Source of the DNA: CAYLXX01 sp964484325
GTDB lineage: Bacteria; Patescibacteriota; Microgenomatia; UBA1406; GWC2-37-13
NCBI GenBank assembly: GCA_964484325.1
Contig: CAZAEE010000002.1
Coordinates: 110,236 to 174,235, forward strand
Length of the DNA stretch: 64,000 nucleotides
Direction of reading: 5' to 3'
In this document: piece after piece, positions 44,355-53,945 of the stretch
How positions within the stretch are numbered: the stretch's first letter is position 1
Layout: every line of letters begins with the position of its first letter
Program-made: the position numbers and the translations under genes
Notes under the pieces: model-generated
Seen by the model: only the letters and a program-made list of their open reading frames with translations
The model's database searches: none
Told to the model about the DNA's origin: nothing

Positions 44355-46454
44355 TTATAAATGCAGTGCTCTATCTTCAATATTTAGTAGAACATTAATA
44401 TATATATGGTTAAACTGCAGTTGAGTCAAGCCCATCTGACGAATCTGATTAAAAGCATCAGTAATATCTGTAGTTGTTGACGACAATCCGAAGTTTCGTA
44501 CAAATAACTCTGTTAAAGCATCCTGTGGCAAAAGCTGCATAGCATTTTCAAATGCACGTTGAGCATTTTTATCTGTTGTGCTTAAATCATAACGAAAAAT
44601 GTGTTTTAACATGAGATCATATCCTATTGGAATATCTTTTCCATGTCTTGTTACGATACTCGTATCTGTCATTTCAGGAATTCTTAAATTTTGAGCTATA
44701 GTTGAACGTTCATCAAAAGTAGTCTCCATAATGCGATCTTTCTCTTTTTCACAAACATCTGCGGCCATTATAATTTGCTCAGCAGTCCTTTTTGCAGTCT
44801 CATCAATCGGGTCATCGCGTTTTTTCTCAAGTTGTTTCTTTTTTCTTTCCAATTTTTTCACTTGTGTTTCTAACTCAGTTTTTCTTGCAGCTAATGTTGT
44901 TTGACTAGCAGTTAGTTCAACAACTCTATTTAGCTCTACAGTAATTGCTACTATTTTCCCCTTTATTTCTGTAACTTCTTGTTCTTCTAGACGGATATTT
45001 TGGTCAATTTCAATAAGCTGCTGATTTCGGCTTATTTCCAAGGTTGCTCTTATATTTAGATTAGCTGATGCAATAGCATTTTTAAAGTCTGTTTCTATCT
45101 GTTTTCTAAAGGTCACTAAATCTTTGGCTCTCTTTGTAGTTATTTTTAAATCTGCTTCATAATTTGTTCGCAAATTTGTCTGCATTGGCATCTTTGCAGT
45201 TGCAATGGCCACCTCTTCAACTTGATCTTGCTGCTTTTTTGTCACCTCACCTAACTCTGTCTGCGAATCAGTAAGATCTTTACCAACTGTCTCTATATCA
45301 TCTTTTATTTTTTTAATAATCTCTTCCTTTTCTTCTGGGTTTTGAATCTTTTCAGCTCGGGTGCGTAAAACACTTGCACTCTCTTTCCCTTTCTCAGTTG
45401 ATAATTGAGCCTGACTGATTTCTTTAAGCTTCAGCCCGAGAAAATGTTGAATAGTTTCTTCCTGAGCCTTAAAAAACTGCGCAGTTCTTTCACCTCGAGA
45501 AACGGCAAGTAAGCCGTAATTTGGAGTGCCTTGCTTCAACTTTAATAATCTTACTTTTGCATACTCTGTATCAATTCCTTGAGTGATTTCAGACGCAGTT
45601 AAACCGCCGACATTTAACTCTAACTGTAGCCTTCCCCAGGGAGTTAAACTGGTTATATCTGTATCTTGATAGCCTAACGCCTGATAAAATGCCATCTGGG
45701 CTTTAGCAGCATCAAGCAAGAACTTTGTGTTCAGTCTCATAGCTTGCTGAGGAGCAATTTGATCAATATACGCTCTGTATTCTAAGGACATTTGGCTAAT
45801 ATCTATACCCATATCTTTCAGAAGCACTTCAGGGGACTTAAAAATATCTTTGGGATCATTGCCAAATCTATCGATCCAGCGACCAATTTTTTGGGCAAAT
45901 TCTTTTCGATCCTCAAGTTTTGCACCAATCCCGGCAAAGTAACCGATATCCTCTCGAAGTTTATCTTTATATTTAATTGGGTCTGATTGAAGACCAGCCA
46001 GATCGAGCTCGACTTGTTTACCAAAGGCAGCTGTTCGTAAGAAAATCTCCTGTTCTATCATAAGATGTGCCAGTTCCCAGCCTTTGGCAGTATCTAACAA
46101 ATTCCTTCCTGATTCTTTGTATGCAAGCATAAAGTCCTTTTGCATTTGACTCATGGAAGAATTAGATTGTTCAAAAATCGTAAGATTGATGTAAATATCT
46201 TCAAGTAGATTTGAATAATTTTTTTTAAGAGTCTCTTTGGGCTTAAAATCCCCTTCTCTCCCTGGAACTATTTCGTTTAATTTAATTTTTGGACCAGTAT
46301 CTTCATTAACTATGACTGGTTCAAGCGAAGGCTCAGGCTGAGAGTTTTCTTGAAGAGGCTGTACTGGTGGTGCATTGTTTTCAACCAATAAATTATCGCC
46401 AGGAGTAATTGATTGAGATCCAGCCTCTGGTGGGGTTAAAGTAGCTCCAGCCAT
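44355..46454 (-). CDS. Large coiled-coil protein, unknown function
   Basis: 699 residues, no signal peptide or membrane helix. The first ~55 residues are Pro/Glu-rich and disordered. About 75-330 is helical without heptads, and about 340-590 forms long coiled coils (for example VELTASQTTLAARKTELETQ, then LERKKKQLEKKRDD). The last ~100 residues are a compact helical region. A cytoskeletal, scaffold or SMC-like bridging role is possible, but there is no ATPase motif. A TACTAT box lies 8 bases before the ATG. It is divergent from the 411-residue gene, whose Pro/Glu-rich N-terminus is similar in style. Confidence 0.65.
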   Translation of the reverse strand: MAGATLTPPEAGSQSITPGDNLLVENNAPPVQPLQENSQPEPSLEPVIVNEDTGPKIKLNEIVPGREGDFKPKETLKKNYSNLLEDIYINLTIFEQSNSSMSQMQKDFMLAYKESGRNLLDTAKGWELAHLMIEQEIFLRTAAFGKQVELDLAGLQSDPIKYKDKLREDIGYFAGIGAKLEDRKEFAQKIGRWIDRFGNDPKDIFKSPEVLLKDMGIDISQMSLEYRAYIDQIAPQQAMRLNTKFLLDAAKAQMAFYQALGYQDTDITSLTPWGRLQLELNVGGLTASEITQGIDTEYAKVRLLKLKQGTPNYGLLAVSRGERTAQFFKAQEETIQHFLGLKLKEISQAQLSTEKGKESASVLRTRAEKIQNPEEKEEIIKKIKDDIETVGKDLTDSQTELGEVTKKQQDQVEEVAIATAKMPMQTNLRTNYEADLKITTKRAKDLVTFRKQIETDFKNAIASANLNIRATLEISRNQQLIEIDQNIRLEEQEVTEIKGKIVAITVELNRVVELTASQTTLAARKTELETQVKKLERKKKQLEKKRDDPIDETAKRTAEQIIMAADVCEKEKDRIMETTFDERSTIAQNLRIPEMTDTSIVTRHGKDIPIGYDLMLKHIFRYDLSTTDKNAQRAFENAMQLLPQDALTELFVRNFGLSSTTTDITDAFNQIRQMGLTQLQFNHIYINVLLNIEDRALHL

Positions 46455-46538
46455 ATTGTTTCATAGTAAGTAATTTGGGAAATATTTGCAAGTAGGAGTT
46501 GATTTTAAAAGCCATTTTGGCTACTATAACTATACAAT

Positions 46539-47774
46539 ATGGATAGTGAAGCCAGTATTGGACCACAAGTAAAACCTCAGGAACAAGTAAAACCAACTGA
46601 ATTAAAACCGGTGGTTCCTTTGACAATCTATTCTGAACCAGCACGTTTTGGGGCTCTATCGCTGTTGCATCAAATGAGTTCTGCTCTTCGGGAAAGAACC
46701 GAATCAAATTCTTCACCCGAACAAAAATTTTTATCTGAAAGACTGACGGTGCTTGCAAATTTAACTGAAGGCAATGACTATCGACTGCCGCTTTTATATA
46801 TTAGAACTAAAGTCGGATCTCCAGATGCCGAAAAAACTTATTTTGGTGTAAGAATAAGCCGTGCCAACGAGGAAGAATTAATCGATAGAGATGGAAATAA
46901 ATTAAGCAGAGCTCAAGTACTTAACGAAACTTTAAAAGAACTTAGAGATTTACTGGCAACAAAGCCTGAAGCAATGAAAGAAGCTAAACTTTCAAAAAAC
47001 GAGTCAGTCTATCTGAGTTTACTCATTAAACCTGCTTCTCCTTCACCGGAGAATTCAACATCTCAACCTATCTCAGAATCTCAAGCCTCTCCTTCCTCAC
47101 AACCGGAAACAGAGACTACACCCGAGACTACTCAGGTCCAAACCACACCTGAGCCTGCAGAACCAAGTGAAACTGAGTTACTCAAAGCTGTCGCCCGTGA
47201 AAAAGGTATGATGACTGGAAATGATGTTAAAGCTTTAATCGATGTTATGGTACCGGTTGACCAACGCAGATGGGGCAATGAAATGGAAGCAGAACTGCAG
47301 ATTTTGTATAACACACCTGTTTTATCATGTGAGCAGGTCATCCAAGTTTTTAATCTAACAGGTATGAAATTTAATCGAAAAAATATCGCTGGAGCTATTA
47401 AAGATTTCCAATATGCTGCCAAGGATCAGAAACTTGCAGAAAATAGCCGTCAACACTACGGTAAACTAGCCAAAGCCCTTCAACAAGTTGATTACAGCGT
47501 CCAACAAAGACTCAATATAGATGCAAAAGATATCTACAATCATGAATCATTCATTAGAGAATACTTTCGCGTAGTTGAATCTGGACAGTTGGTTGATGAA
47601 AGTGGTAAACCTCTGCTTCGTATAGGAGACATTAAAGAGTTTCCAGGTGTGACGCCTGCGGAGTTGGACCGATTGAAGAATCTGGGTCAAGTTGGATTCA
47701 TGGCATTTTTAGCTTTGCTTATGAGTCTTGACGCTAAATTAAAACAAATGAATCAAGGCATGATAGCTGCATGA
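46539..47774 (+). CDS. Unknown protein with low-complexity linker
   Basis: 411 residues, no membrane helix. A ~30-residue Pro/Glu/Lys start is followed by a globular domain (about 30-165), a Ser/Pro/Thr/Glu linker (about 168-212, ASPSPENSTSQPISE), and a second, helical domain (about 213-411), which contains LDRLKNLGQVGFMAFLALLM near the end. No family recognised. It diverges from the coiled-coil gene across 84 bases and may act with it. Confidence 0.6.
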   Translation: MDSEASIGPQVKPQEQVKPTELKPVVPLTIYSEPARFGALSLLHQMSSALRERTESNSSPEQKFLSERLTVLANLTEGNDYRLPLLYIRTKVGSPDAEKTYFGVRISRANEEELIDRDGNKLSRAQVLNETLKELRDLLATKPEAMKEAKLSKNESVYLSLLIKPASPSPENSTSQPISESQASPSSQPETETTPETTQVQTTPEPAEPSETELLKAVAREKGMMTGNDVKALIDVMVPVDQRRWGNEMEAELQILYNTPVLSCEQVIQVFNLTGMKFNRKNIAGAIKDFQYAAKDQKLAENSRQHYGKLAKALQQVDYSVQQRLNIDAKDIYNHESFIREYFRVVESGQLVDESGKPLLRIGDIKEFPGVTPAELDRLKNLGQVGFMAFLALLMSLDAKLKQMNQGMIAA

Positions 47775-47789
47775 TATACTTAATTTCAA

Positions 47790-48542
47790 ATGACCTGTCC
47801 GACGTGTAAACAGCCACTGCATAAACAAACAATAGACGACCAACAGATCTGGCACTGTCCTAACTGTGGTTCAACTTTTTTTGATGAAAATAGTATAAAC
47901 CGCATCACGATCGCCTCTTCTGAGAAACTTTTGCAGGATAAAAGAGAGACGTTTGAAGCGCCATCTATTTTGTCGTGCCCGCGCGATAAGATTTTTTTTC
48001 TCCCAATGGAAGCAGACTCAATCCCCCGCAATGTCAGGTTATTCCAATGCCCGCAGTGTAAAGGTATTTTTGCCAGTCCCCAAGATCTAGTTGATTTCAA
48101 GAAAGCACAAGATGCCAAAATCAATTACTTTAAGCTCTGGCAGATTCCCCTACCAAATTTACAAGCGGTGATTGTACTTAGTTTAGCTGTATTTTTAGTT
48201 CTATCGGCAGTTATAACTACGTTCTCTTTGAGAAAACCTACTCTCACTTCTTCTCAAGCATCAGGAATCATTGAGAATCTCTCAATAAGTTCTGCAAATC
48301 GATATATGTTTGTCACGTTTAGAACCTCAATTCCAGTGACGTCAAAAATTATTCTTCGTAGCTCTACTGGCGAATGGATTGAAAAACAGATCAGCCAGCA
48401 TCCAAGTATAGTCCACCAGTTTGTTTCAGGAGATATTCTCTTCCAAGATCAAAGTAAGCCAGCTACCTACCAGATTGTACTAACAGATAGTCATGGAAAT
48501 AGCTCTACCACTGAACCTCAGATCCTTAAGTTAACCCAATAG
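47790..48542 (+). CDS. Double zinc-ribbon single-pass membrane protein
   Basis: 250 residues. Two treble-clef-type ribbons are visible: CPTCKQPLHKQ...WHCPNCGSTFF (residues 3-32) and CPRD...FQCPQCKGIF (about 63-90), the second with three to four Cys. A membrane helix (about 131-151) follows and then a ~95-residue beta-rich outer domain that resembles FN3. The cytoplasmic zinc part may sense or bind nucleic acid or protein. A TATACT box lies 9 bases upstream. Confidence 0.7.
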   Translation: MTCPTCKQPLHKQTIDDQQIWHCPNCGSTFFDENSINRITIASSEKLLQDKRETFEAPSILSCPRDKIFFLPMEADSIPRNVRLFQCPQCKGIFASPQDLVDFKKAQDAKINYFKLWQIPLPNLQAVIVLSLAVFLVLSAVITTFSLRKPTLTSSQASGIIENLSISSANRYMFVTFRTSIPVTSKIILRSSTGEWIEKQISQHPSIVHQFVSGDILFQDQSKPATYQIVLTDSHGNSSTTEPQILKLTQ

Positions 48543-48543
48543 A

Positions 48544-49434
48544 TCATTTTTCTTTTTTATACTTTTGCAGTTTCGTAAGGACATCAACCACTTTCGTCTC
48601 GACACCTTTTAGCTCGAGGCTTGCCTCAAGCGGATCAACGATGTTGACGTTTAAACCAGTACCCAGTTCGAATCCGGCTCTATATACAAATCGAGGAACA
48701 ATACGGATATACCAGTTGTCTTTCGGGTAAATATAGAAGTTGTAGCCAAACGGTATGTTTGAGATCTTGTGCACTTTATAAATATGATATATCCGCTTTA
48801 AAACATTCTGCAAAATTACCGCCAGGACTTTTATCTCCTCGTCAGTAATATCACCAAAAATCGACTGCGTTCTTTTTGTACTGATCCAGACTTCATAAGG
48901 CCACTGAGAAAAATCAGGACAGTACACAGTAAAAAATTTATCATCCTCAACGATGTTATTCATTGGTTCAGCAGAAAGAGTGTCCAGGTTAATCTGTGAT
49001 GGTACGACAACTAACTGCGAATGAGGATGATTAATTGAACCACCAGCGTGTTCCCCCTGATTGCAGAAAATGATCACCTGACCGTTTTTTTTGTTGACGA
49101 TGAATCGTTCACGGTAAGTTCGTAGTATGAGTTCTACATGACTGATTGGTAAATGACCGATATCGCCATTATCATCCGGTGAGTGAATAATCACTTCGTG
49201 TATATCAGTTACTGGGTATCTGTTTGGCACCACGCGTACTTGCCAACCGGGTTTATCTTTTTCACCTTTACCGATGCGGTATACCTCGTTAGGGCTCATT
49301 GACTCATTGCCTGGACAAAATGGACAGGCATTTTTTTTTGATTTATCATTAAATCTGTCTTCCGGTCGCGAAAGTCTCTGAGGTGAAATGATCACCCAGC
49401 GACGAGAAACAATGTCAGGCACATATTTAGACAT
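48544..49434 (-). CDS. Galactose-1-phosphate uridylyltransferase-like protein (HIT superfamily)
   Basis: 296 residues. The zinc-site start CPFCPGNE (about residues 37-44), VVPNRYPV, the active-site HPHSQLVVVP (about 136-145) and the later FGYNFYIYPKDNWYIRIVPR are GalT hallmarks, though total length is about 40 residues shorter than E. coli GalT. It may transfer UMP, or AMP as in archaeal/ADP-glucose-type relatives, to sugar 1-phosphate. TATAAA ends 6 bases before the ATG. No galactokinase or epimerase is adjacent. Confidence 0.85.
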   Translation of the reverse strand: MSKYVPDIVSRRWVIISPQRLSRPEDRFNDKSKKNACPFCPGNESMSPNEVYRIGKGEKDKPGWQVRVVPNRYPVTDIHEVIIHSPDDNGDIGHLPISHVELILRTYRERFIVNKKNGQVIIFCNQGEHAGGSINHPHSQLVVVPSQINLDTLSAEPMNNIVEDDKFFTVYCPDFSQWPYEVWISTKRTQSIFGDITDEEIKVLAVILQNVLKRIYHIYKVHKISNIPFGYNFYIYPKDNWYIRIVPRFVYRAGFELGTGLNVNIVDPLEASLELKGVETKVVDVLTKLQKYKKEK

Positions 49435-49476
49435 ACAGTATTTATATCAAGTTATGAATACAATACGCAAGTTGAG

Positions 49477-50028
49477 TTATTTTTTTAAAAATGACAGCTC
49501 TGTAAAAATAGAGGAAAAGATCCTCGGCAGCCGTGCTTGCTCCTGAGGAGTAAAGTTCTGCAAAACGTAAGACTCTCCAGATATATGTGACTCACCGCGA
49601 TTGTCAATCCCTATACGAACTCTCGTGAAGCTCGTTGTGCCAAGCTGTTGTTCAACCGATTCTATTCCATTGTGAAGCTTCGGTCCAACACCAATCTGGA
49701 CCTTCACTTTTCCGAAAGGAATATCAAGATCATCATGGACAATATAGAGGGAAGGGAGCGGAATCTTCAGAAAGGCCATAATTTTCTGAACAGATTTTCC
49801 TGATAAATTCATAAAAGTTTGAGGCTTCATAACAAGTATCTCTTCAGTTACTGATTGATACTTGGCGACTTCGGCATCATACTTATTATCAAAACCTGAA
49901 ATTGCTGAAACGTCCAGATTTTTCGATAAAAACTCATTTACAAGATAATCTATAAACATAAATCCGACATTATGACGGTTTTTCTTGTACTTTTCGCCGG
50001 GATTACCAAGACCCACTAATAATTTCAT
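49477..50028 (-). CDS. pth: Peptidyl-tRNA hydrolase
   Basis: 183 residues, typical Pth. Signature LLVGLGNPGEKYKKNRHNVGF (about 3-23, shown in the first 20 residues of the protein), the catalytic His in NRHNVG, KPQTFMNLSG and DDLDIPFG with the invariant Asp. It recycles tRNA from abortive peptidyl-tRNA. TAGAAT ends 6 bases before the ATG. Same strand as the GalT-like gene, 42 bases apart. Confidence 0.96.
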   Translation of the reverse strand: MKLLVGLGNPGEKYKKNRHNVGFMFIDYLVNEFLSKNLDVSAISGFDNKYDAEVAKYQSVTEEILVMKPQTFMNLSGKSVQKIMAFLKIPLPSLYIVHDDLDIPFGKVKVQIGVGPKLHNGIESVEQQLGTTSFTRVRIGIDNRGESHISGESYVLQNFTPQEQARLPRIFSSIFTELSFLKK

Positions 50029-50072
50029 GAAACTATTCTAGCATATCCTTTTTGATATTTATTACATCGCGC

Positions 50073-50196
50073 TTGACAGGTTTTTTTAACTCTGTTATAG
50101 TGATACTAATCTCACTTACCTCCTCTTTCCGTTGTTCAAGCACTTTTTTGGAACGCGGAAAGTGATGACCGTTACTATTTCCAGTAATAGAGTTCT
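50073..50196 (+). promoter_or_regulatory. Promoter and structured leader of the sugar operon
   Basis: TTGACA (50073-50078), a 17-base spacer and TATAGT (50096-50101) give a good promoter whose transcript should start near 50108. The ~89-base leader contains hairpin CTTTCCG-tt-GTTC/GAAC-g-CGGAAAG (50125-50162) and TTACT/AGTAA (50172-50187). TCACTT (50112-50117) could instead pair with AAGTGA (50160-50165), disrupting the first hairpin. No Shine-Dalgarno site is seen. The regulatory function is inferred. A weaker TAATAG 6 bases before the ATG is an alternative start. Confidence 0.5.
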
Positions 50197-51528
50197 ATGA
50201 ATCGGACCAACTTGTCCTACCTGAAAAATCTTTCAGTGAACACACTTGAAAAGCTAGTGACAGACGAAGGAATCTATGCCTCATCTGCTCTAGGAATGGA
50301 AGGTCTTTACCATGGATTTTTTGGCAGAGATACTGCAATCACTGCCTACTTAATTGCTCAGGCTGAACATCTGGGAAAAAATAATCAGTTTCTCTTTAAA
50401 GCTGTTCGAGGACTTGTGCAGTTAATGAACTGGCAAAGCAAAAATGACAATCCTCATACGGGCGAAGAGAACGGTAAATTTCCTCATGAAATCCGTCTTC
50501 ATGAAAATGACTACAAACATTTAACCACAGACTTGACCCAAAAAGGCTGGAAATCTTGGTATGTTGATCCGCACGATAAAGTTTTAAAAAACTGGGATAC
50601 CAATGATGCCACTCAGCTCTGGATCATCGTTATTGCTCGATTGTATGAAAAAAACATGATTGAGATTGATGGCGATCTGCGCCATGCTCTTAAGCAGGGA
50701 CTGCTTTGGTGTTTACGAAATATCCGAGACTTTGATGGACTGGCTGGCTTCAGTTATAACCCGGAGCGCCCGTGGGCTGGGTGTATCAACCAAACATGGA
50801 AGGACAGCGAACTAGCCTATCTTTACGAGGACGGTACTCCTGCTCCCCCGCCGTTGAAGGATGTTTTTGTTAACGCGCTCACTTGGTGCGCTTTACAGTA
50901 TGGAGTAAAACTATATGCAACTTCTGACTATCACTTTGCTCATGTACTGAAGGAAAAAGCCGCTTCTCTAAAAAAAAGGTTTAACAATCCGCAAACAGGG
51001 TTTGTGATGATTGACTCAAAGACTGATTTTTACTATGCTGAAGCCCTGGATAAAAACAATACTCAGTTAAGAGGTATAAGTTGTGACCCGGCACTGGCGT
51101 TATGGGCGTATTGTGATGAAGAAACTATCATCGATACTCACTATCTTCCTCATGTTGTGAAAAGAGTTATGAGTGACGATATGTTTGATCCTCAAGCAGG
51201 TATTCGTACCTACAGTTGTGAAGGAAAAGTTTATGATCCAATTCTCTACCATAGAGGTCCCCACACGTTTTGGCCTTTCGTGAGCGCTCTAATCGCCGAC
51301 GGTTTAAATCATTTTGGTTATGATTATGAATCTAAACAGCTTCTTTTGGCGATGGTGAAAGGCATTCAAAGATTTGATAGCTGTATTGAACTTTTTGTAA
51401 AAAACAACGAAACGTATGAACGATTTAAGAATCCTTTAGCAGATCAAGTGAGTTGTACCGACCAAGCCTGGACAGCCGCCGCATTATATTTTGCAACTCA
51501 TTTTTTAGAACAAGATAAAGAGTTCTAA
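50197..51528 (+). CDS. Six-hairpin glycosidase (amylo-alpha-1,6-glucosidase/invertase-like)
   Basis: 443 residues, no signal peptide. An (alpha/alpha)6 barrel glycoside hydrolase is suggested by MEGLYHGFFGRDTAITAYLI (about 30-49), WDTNDATQLWIIVIARLYE, FSYNPERPWAGCINQTWKDS and the C-terminal GPHTFWPFVSALIADGL. Acidic residues in FGRDTA and TWKDSE are candidate catalytic residues. Relatives include glycogen-debranching amylo-glucosidases and cytosolic invertases or glucosylglycerate hydrolases. First gene of a probable sugar operon followed by phosphatase and SPS-like genes. Confidence 0.75.
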   Translation: MNRTNLSYLKNLSVNTLEKLVTDEGIYASSALGMEGLYHGFFGRDTAITAYLIAQAEHLGKNNQFLFKAVRGLVQLMNWQSKNDNPHTGEENGKFPHEIRLHENDYKHLTTDLTQKGWKSWYVDPHDKVLKNWDTNDATQLWIIVIARLYEKNMIEIDGDLRHALKQGLLWCLRNIRDFDGLAGFSYNPERPWAGCINQTWKDSELAYLYEDGTPAPPPLKDVFVNALTWCALQYGVKLYATSDYHFAHVLKEKAASLKKRFNNPQTGFVMIDSKTDFYYAEALDKNNTQLRGISCDPALALWAYCDEETIIDTHYLPHVVKRVMSDDMFDPQAGIRTYSCEGKVYDPILYHRGPHTFWPFVSALIADGLNHFGYDYESKQLLLAMVKGIQRFDSCIELFVKNNETYERFKNPLADQVSCTDQAWTAAALYFATHFLEQDKEF

Positions 51529-51574
51529 TTATTTTAACTTTATTACCCATTTATTCATTTGTATTAACTTAAAA

Positions 51575-52630
51575 GTGATTGACAAAAAATACCATTTACC
51601 TAGAGTTCAAAACTTATCTTATTCACTCCTTGCCAAACAGATTTTACGCCAAGAGAAACACTATGGACGCAAATGGGTGCTATTTTCAGATATCGATCGG
51701 ACTGCTTATCGCAAAGGTGTAGACAATAGCTCTCTAACTAAACAGATAGATGATGGATTTTGGGGCCTTGTATATATCACGGGACGTCATCTTCATGGAG
51801 TAGTTGAACTTCTCCAAAGTGGCAAGTTAAAAAAACCTCACGCTGTCGCAACCAATGTAGGTACAAGACTGTATTATCTAGATGAAAACTCAGCGGACAA
51901 ACCCGAACGTGATCTGACTTGTCAGGACTTTATTGAAGACAACGAGTTTATTAAAAAAACACGTAACTGCGGATTTAGTAAATCAGATGTTCATGCGAAA
52001 GGTAAATCACTCATTCAAGAAATGTCTTACCTAAACCCAGATTTTCATCTGGAATTTCAGGAGCAGGAAAAAGATATTAACTGGAAACATATCGGTACAA
52101 TAGTAGATCCTTTTAAAGTGAGCTTCGTTTACTGCTTGCCTTCTGAATGCCCCAATGAAGTTAAAAAAGACTTTATAAAAAAAATTAAAGAACACTTCAA
52201 AGGTTACTGCACCGTTATCTCAATCGCGCTTGACTCTCCACAAAAAAATACCTGGTGCCTTGATGTAGTCCCCTTCGCCAAAGATAAAGCGATTAAGTAT
52301 CTTAATAAAAAGATGCAGGTTAAAGGCGTCATTGCCGGTGATAGTGGTAATGATATACATATGCTGCTGGGCCAGATTGGTGAAGCTACTCGTGATTTCT
52401 TGCGTATCTGTGTCGGTGGAACTACCCATGATGTTCTTGAAGAAATAGCCAAAGTCAGCATCAGACAAGAAATTGCCTCTTGGGTCTTTCGGAAGCCGAA
52501 TCAGTCTGATGAATTTATGTACGCCTACATTGAGTCACGCAAAGACTGTCTTGGTCCTATTTCTCTGGCACGGGCAATGAATGAAGCAGAACAAGCGCAT
52601 ACTTCGATATACTCTTCCAATAAACAGTAA
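51575..52630 (+). CDS. HAD-superfamily sugar phosphatase (sucrose-6-phosphatase-like)
   Basis: 351 residues starting at GTG. HAD motif I is FSDIDRTAYRKG (DxDxT form, about residues 28-39), the cap-type C2B region follows, motif II is in YITGRH, and motif III/IV is VIAGDSGNDIHMLLG (about 262-276). This matches the sucrose-phosphatase/mannosyl-3-phosphoglycerate phosphatase family. With the SPS-like gene after it, sucrose-6-phosphate is the most likely substrate; glucosylglycerate-type products remain possible. Confidence 0.8.
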   Translation: MIDKKYHLPRVQNLSYSLLAKQILRQEKHYGRKWVLFSDIDRTAYRKGVDNSSLTKQIDDGFWGLVYITGRHLHGVVELLQSGKLKKPHAVATNVGTRLYYLDENSADKPERDLTCQDFIEDNEFIKKTRNCGFSKSDVHAKGKSLIQEMSYLNPDFHLEFQEQEKDINWKHIGTIVDPFKVSFVYCLPSECPNEVKKDFIKKIKEHFKGYCTVISIALDSPQKNTWCLDVVPFAKDKAIKYLNKKMQVKGVIAGDSGNDIHMLLGQIGEATRDFLRICVGGTTHDVLEEIAKVSIRQEIASWVFRKPNQSDEFMYAYIESRKDCLGPISLARAMNEAEQAHTSIYSSNKQ

Positions 52631-52676
52631 ATGAGATCGCTCCTCCAACAGAATAATTTATGTATAATATTTTCTT

Positions 52677-53945
52677 ATGAATACAAATAGCAGTAAAGTC
52701 AATCGAGTCTGTATCATGAACCCTCACGGATATGTCCAGTATCCTCCGCCTCTTGGAAAAACTGATACTGGCGGTCAAACAACGTACATATTACAGTTGG
52801 CGAGAGCCCTTGGGAAAAGAAATATCAAAGTTGACATCATCACACGACGCTTTGAAGATAAAGCTGAAGAAGAACAACTCTGGGAGAATGTCAAAATTGT
52901 TCGAATACCAGCTGGCCCCAAAACATTTGTCCAAAAAGAAAAAATGTACGAACTCATACCTGAATTAGTAGAAAACTTCATGCACTACATTGAACGCACG
53001 AGAAAAAAGTATGACATTATTCACTCTCATTATTGGGATGGAGGCTATGGTGGCATTCTTCTTTCAAAAATGCTCGATATCCCCCACGTTCATACACCTC
53101 ATACACTAGGTAAATTGAAAAAGCTTGAAATGTCTGTTGAAGAGCTTCCTCCTCAGAAACTAAAACCAGCTTATAGATACCATGTACGTATTGCTATAGA
53201 ACAGAAAATTTATAATAGTACCAACGCTATTGTAGTATTGTGTGAAACATCCCGTATCCAGATGCTCCAACACTACATTATTGACTTTGAAAAAGTGCAC
53301 GTGATTTACTCAGGCATAGACACAAAATACTTTAATCCTGAAAAAACCGATGCGGACCGGAAACTGCATTTGAAACCAAACGCTATATTGACAGCCAGCC
53401 GGCTCGTCCCTGCCAAGGGTCTTGATCGAGTAATTGATGCGTTAACTCTTATCAAAAATCGGATCGACTTTCATTACTATATGGTTGGTGGAGCGTTTGA
53501 TGAAGTCGGCTCCAATGAAGAAGAAGCGACTGAGAAGCAGCTTCTCGAGCTCGTTAAAAAAGATCGACTCACTGAACGAGTCACTTTTGAAGGAATCAAA
53601 GATCATGATCAAGAAATGCCTCTTTATTACAGAAATTCAGACATCTTTATTCTCGCGGGTCGCTATGAACCATTTGGCTTAACGGCTCTTGAAGCGATGG
53701 CCTGTGGTACAGCCCCAATTGTCTCTTCGGTAGCCGGAGCCAAAGAAGTAATCATCGATGGCTTAAACGGTTTTATTGTTGATACGCATGATCGGAAAGC
53801 ACTTTCTGAAACAATATATAAACTTCTCAATGATGCGAAATTAAGAAAAAAAATCTCCGAGAATGCTGCTTTCACCATCAAAGAACACTATTCCTGGGAA
53901 AAAATTGTGGAGAAGTTTATCTCGTTATATAAAAAATTGATATGA
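52677..53945 (+). CDS. GT4 glycosyltransferase, sucrose-phosphate-synthase-like
   Basis: 422 residues. The N-terminal domain has MNPHGYVQYPPPLGKTDTGG, aligned in style to the HG...ADTGGQ glycine loop of sucrose-phosphate synthases, then IHSHYWDGGYGG and HVHTPHTLGKLKK. The C-terminal domain has TASRLVPAKGLDRVIDAL and the GT4 sugar-nucleotide motif YEPFGLTALEAMACG. It would transfer glucose from UDP- or ADP-glucose, probably to fructose-6-phosphate. TATAAT lies 8 bases before the ATG. Its stop overlaps the next start by 4 bases. Confidence 0.85.
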   Translation: MNTNSSKVNRVCIMNPHGYVQYPPPLGKTDTGGQTTYILQLARALGKRNIKVDIITRRFEDKAEEEQLWENVKIVRIPAGPKTFVQKEKMYELIPELVENFMHYIERTRKKYDIIHSHYWDGGYGGILLSKMLDIPHVHTPHTLGKLKKLEMSVEELPPQKLKPAYRYHVRIAIEQKIYNSTNAIVVLCETSRIQMLQHYIIDFEKVHVIYSGIDTKYFNPEKTDADRKLHLKPNAILTASRLVPAKGLDRVIDALTLIKNRIDFHYYMVGGAFDEVGSNEEEATEKQLLELVKKDRLTERVTFEGIKDHDQEMPLYYRNSDIFILAGRYEPFGLTALEAMACGTAPIVSSVAGAKEVIIDGLNGFIVDTHDRKALSETIYKLLNDAKLRKKISENAAFTIKEHYSWEKIVEKFISLYKKLI

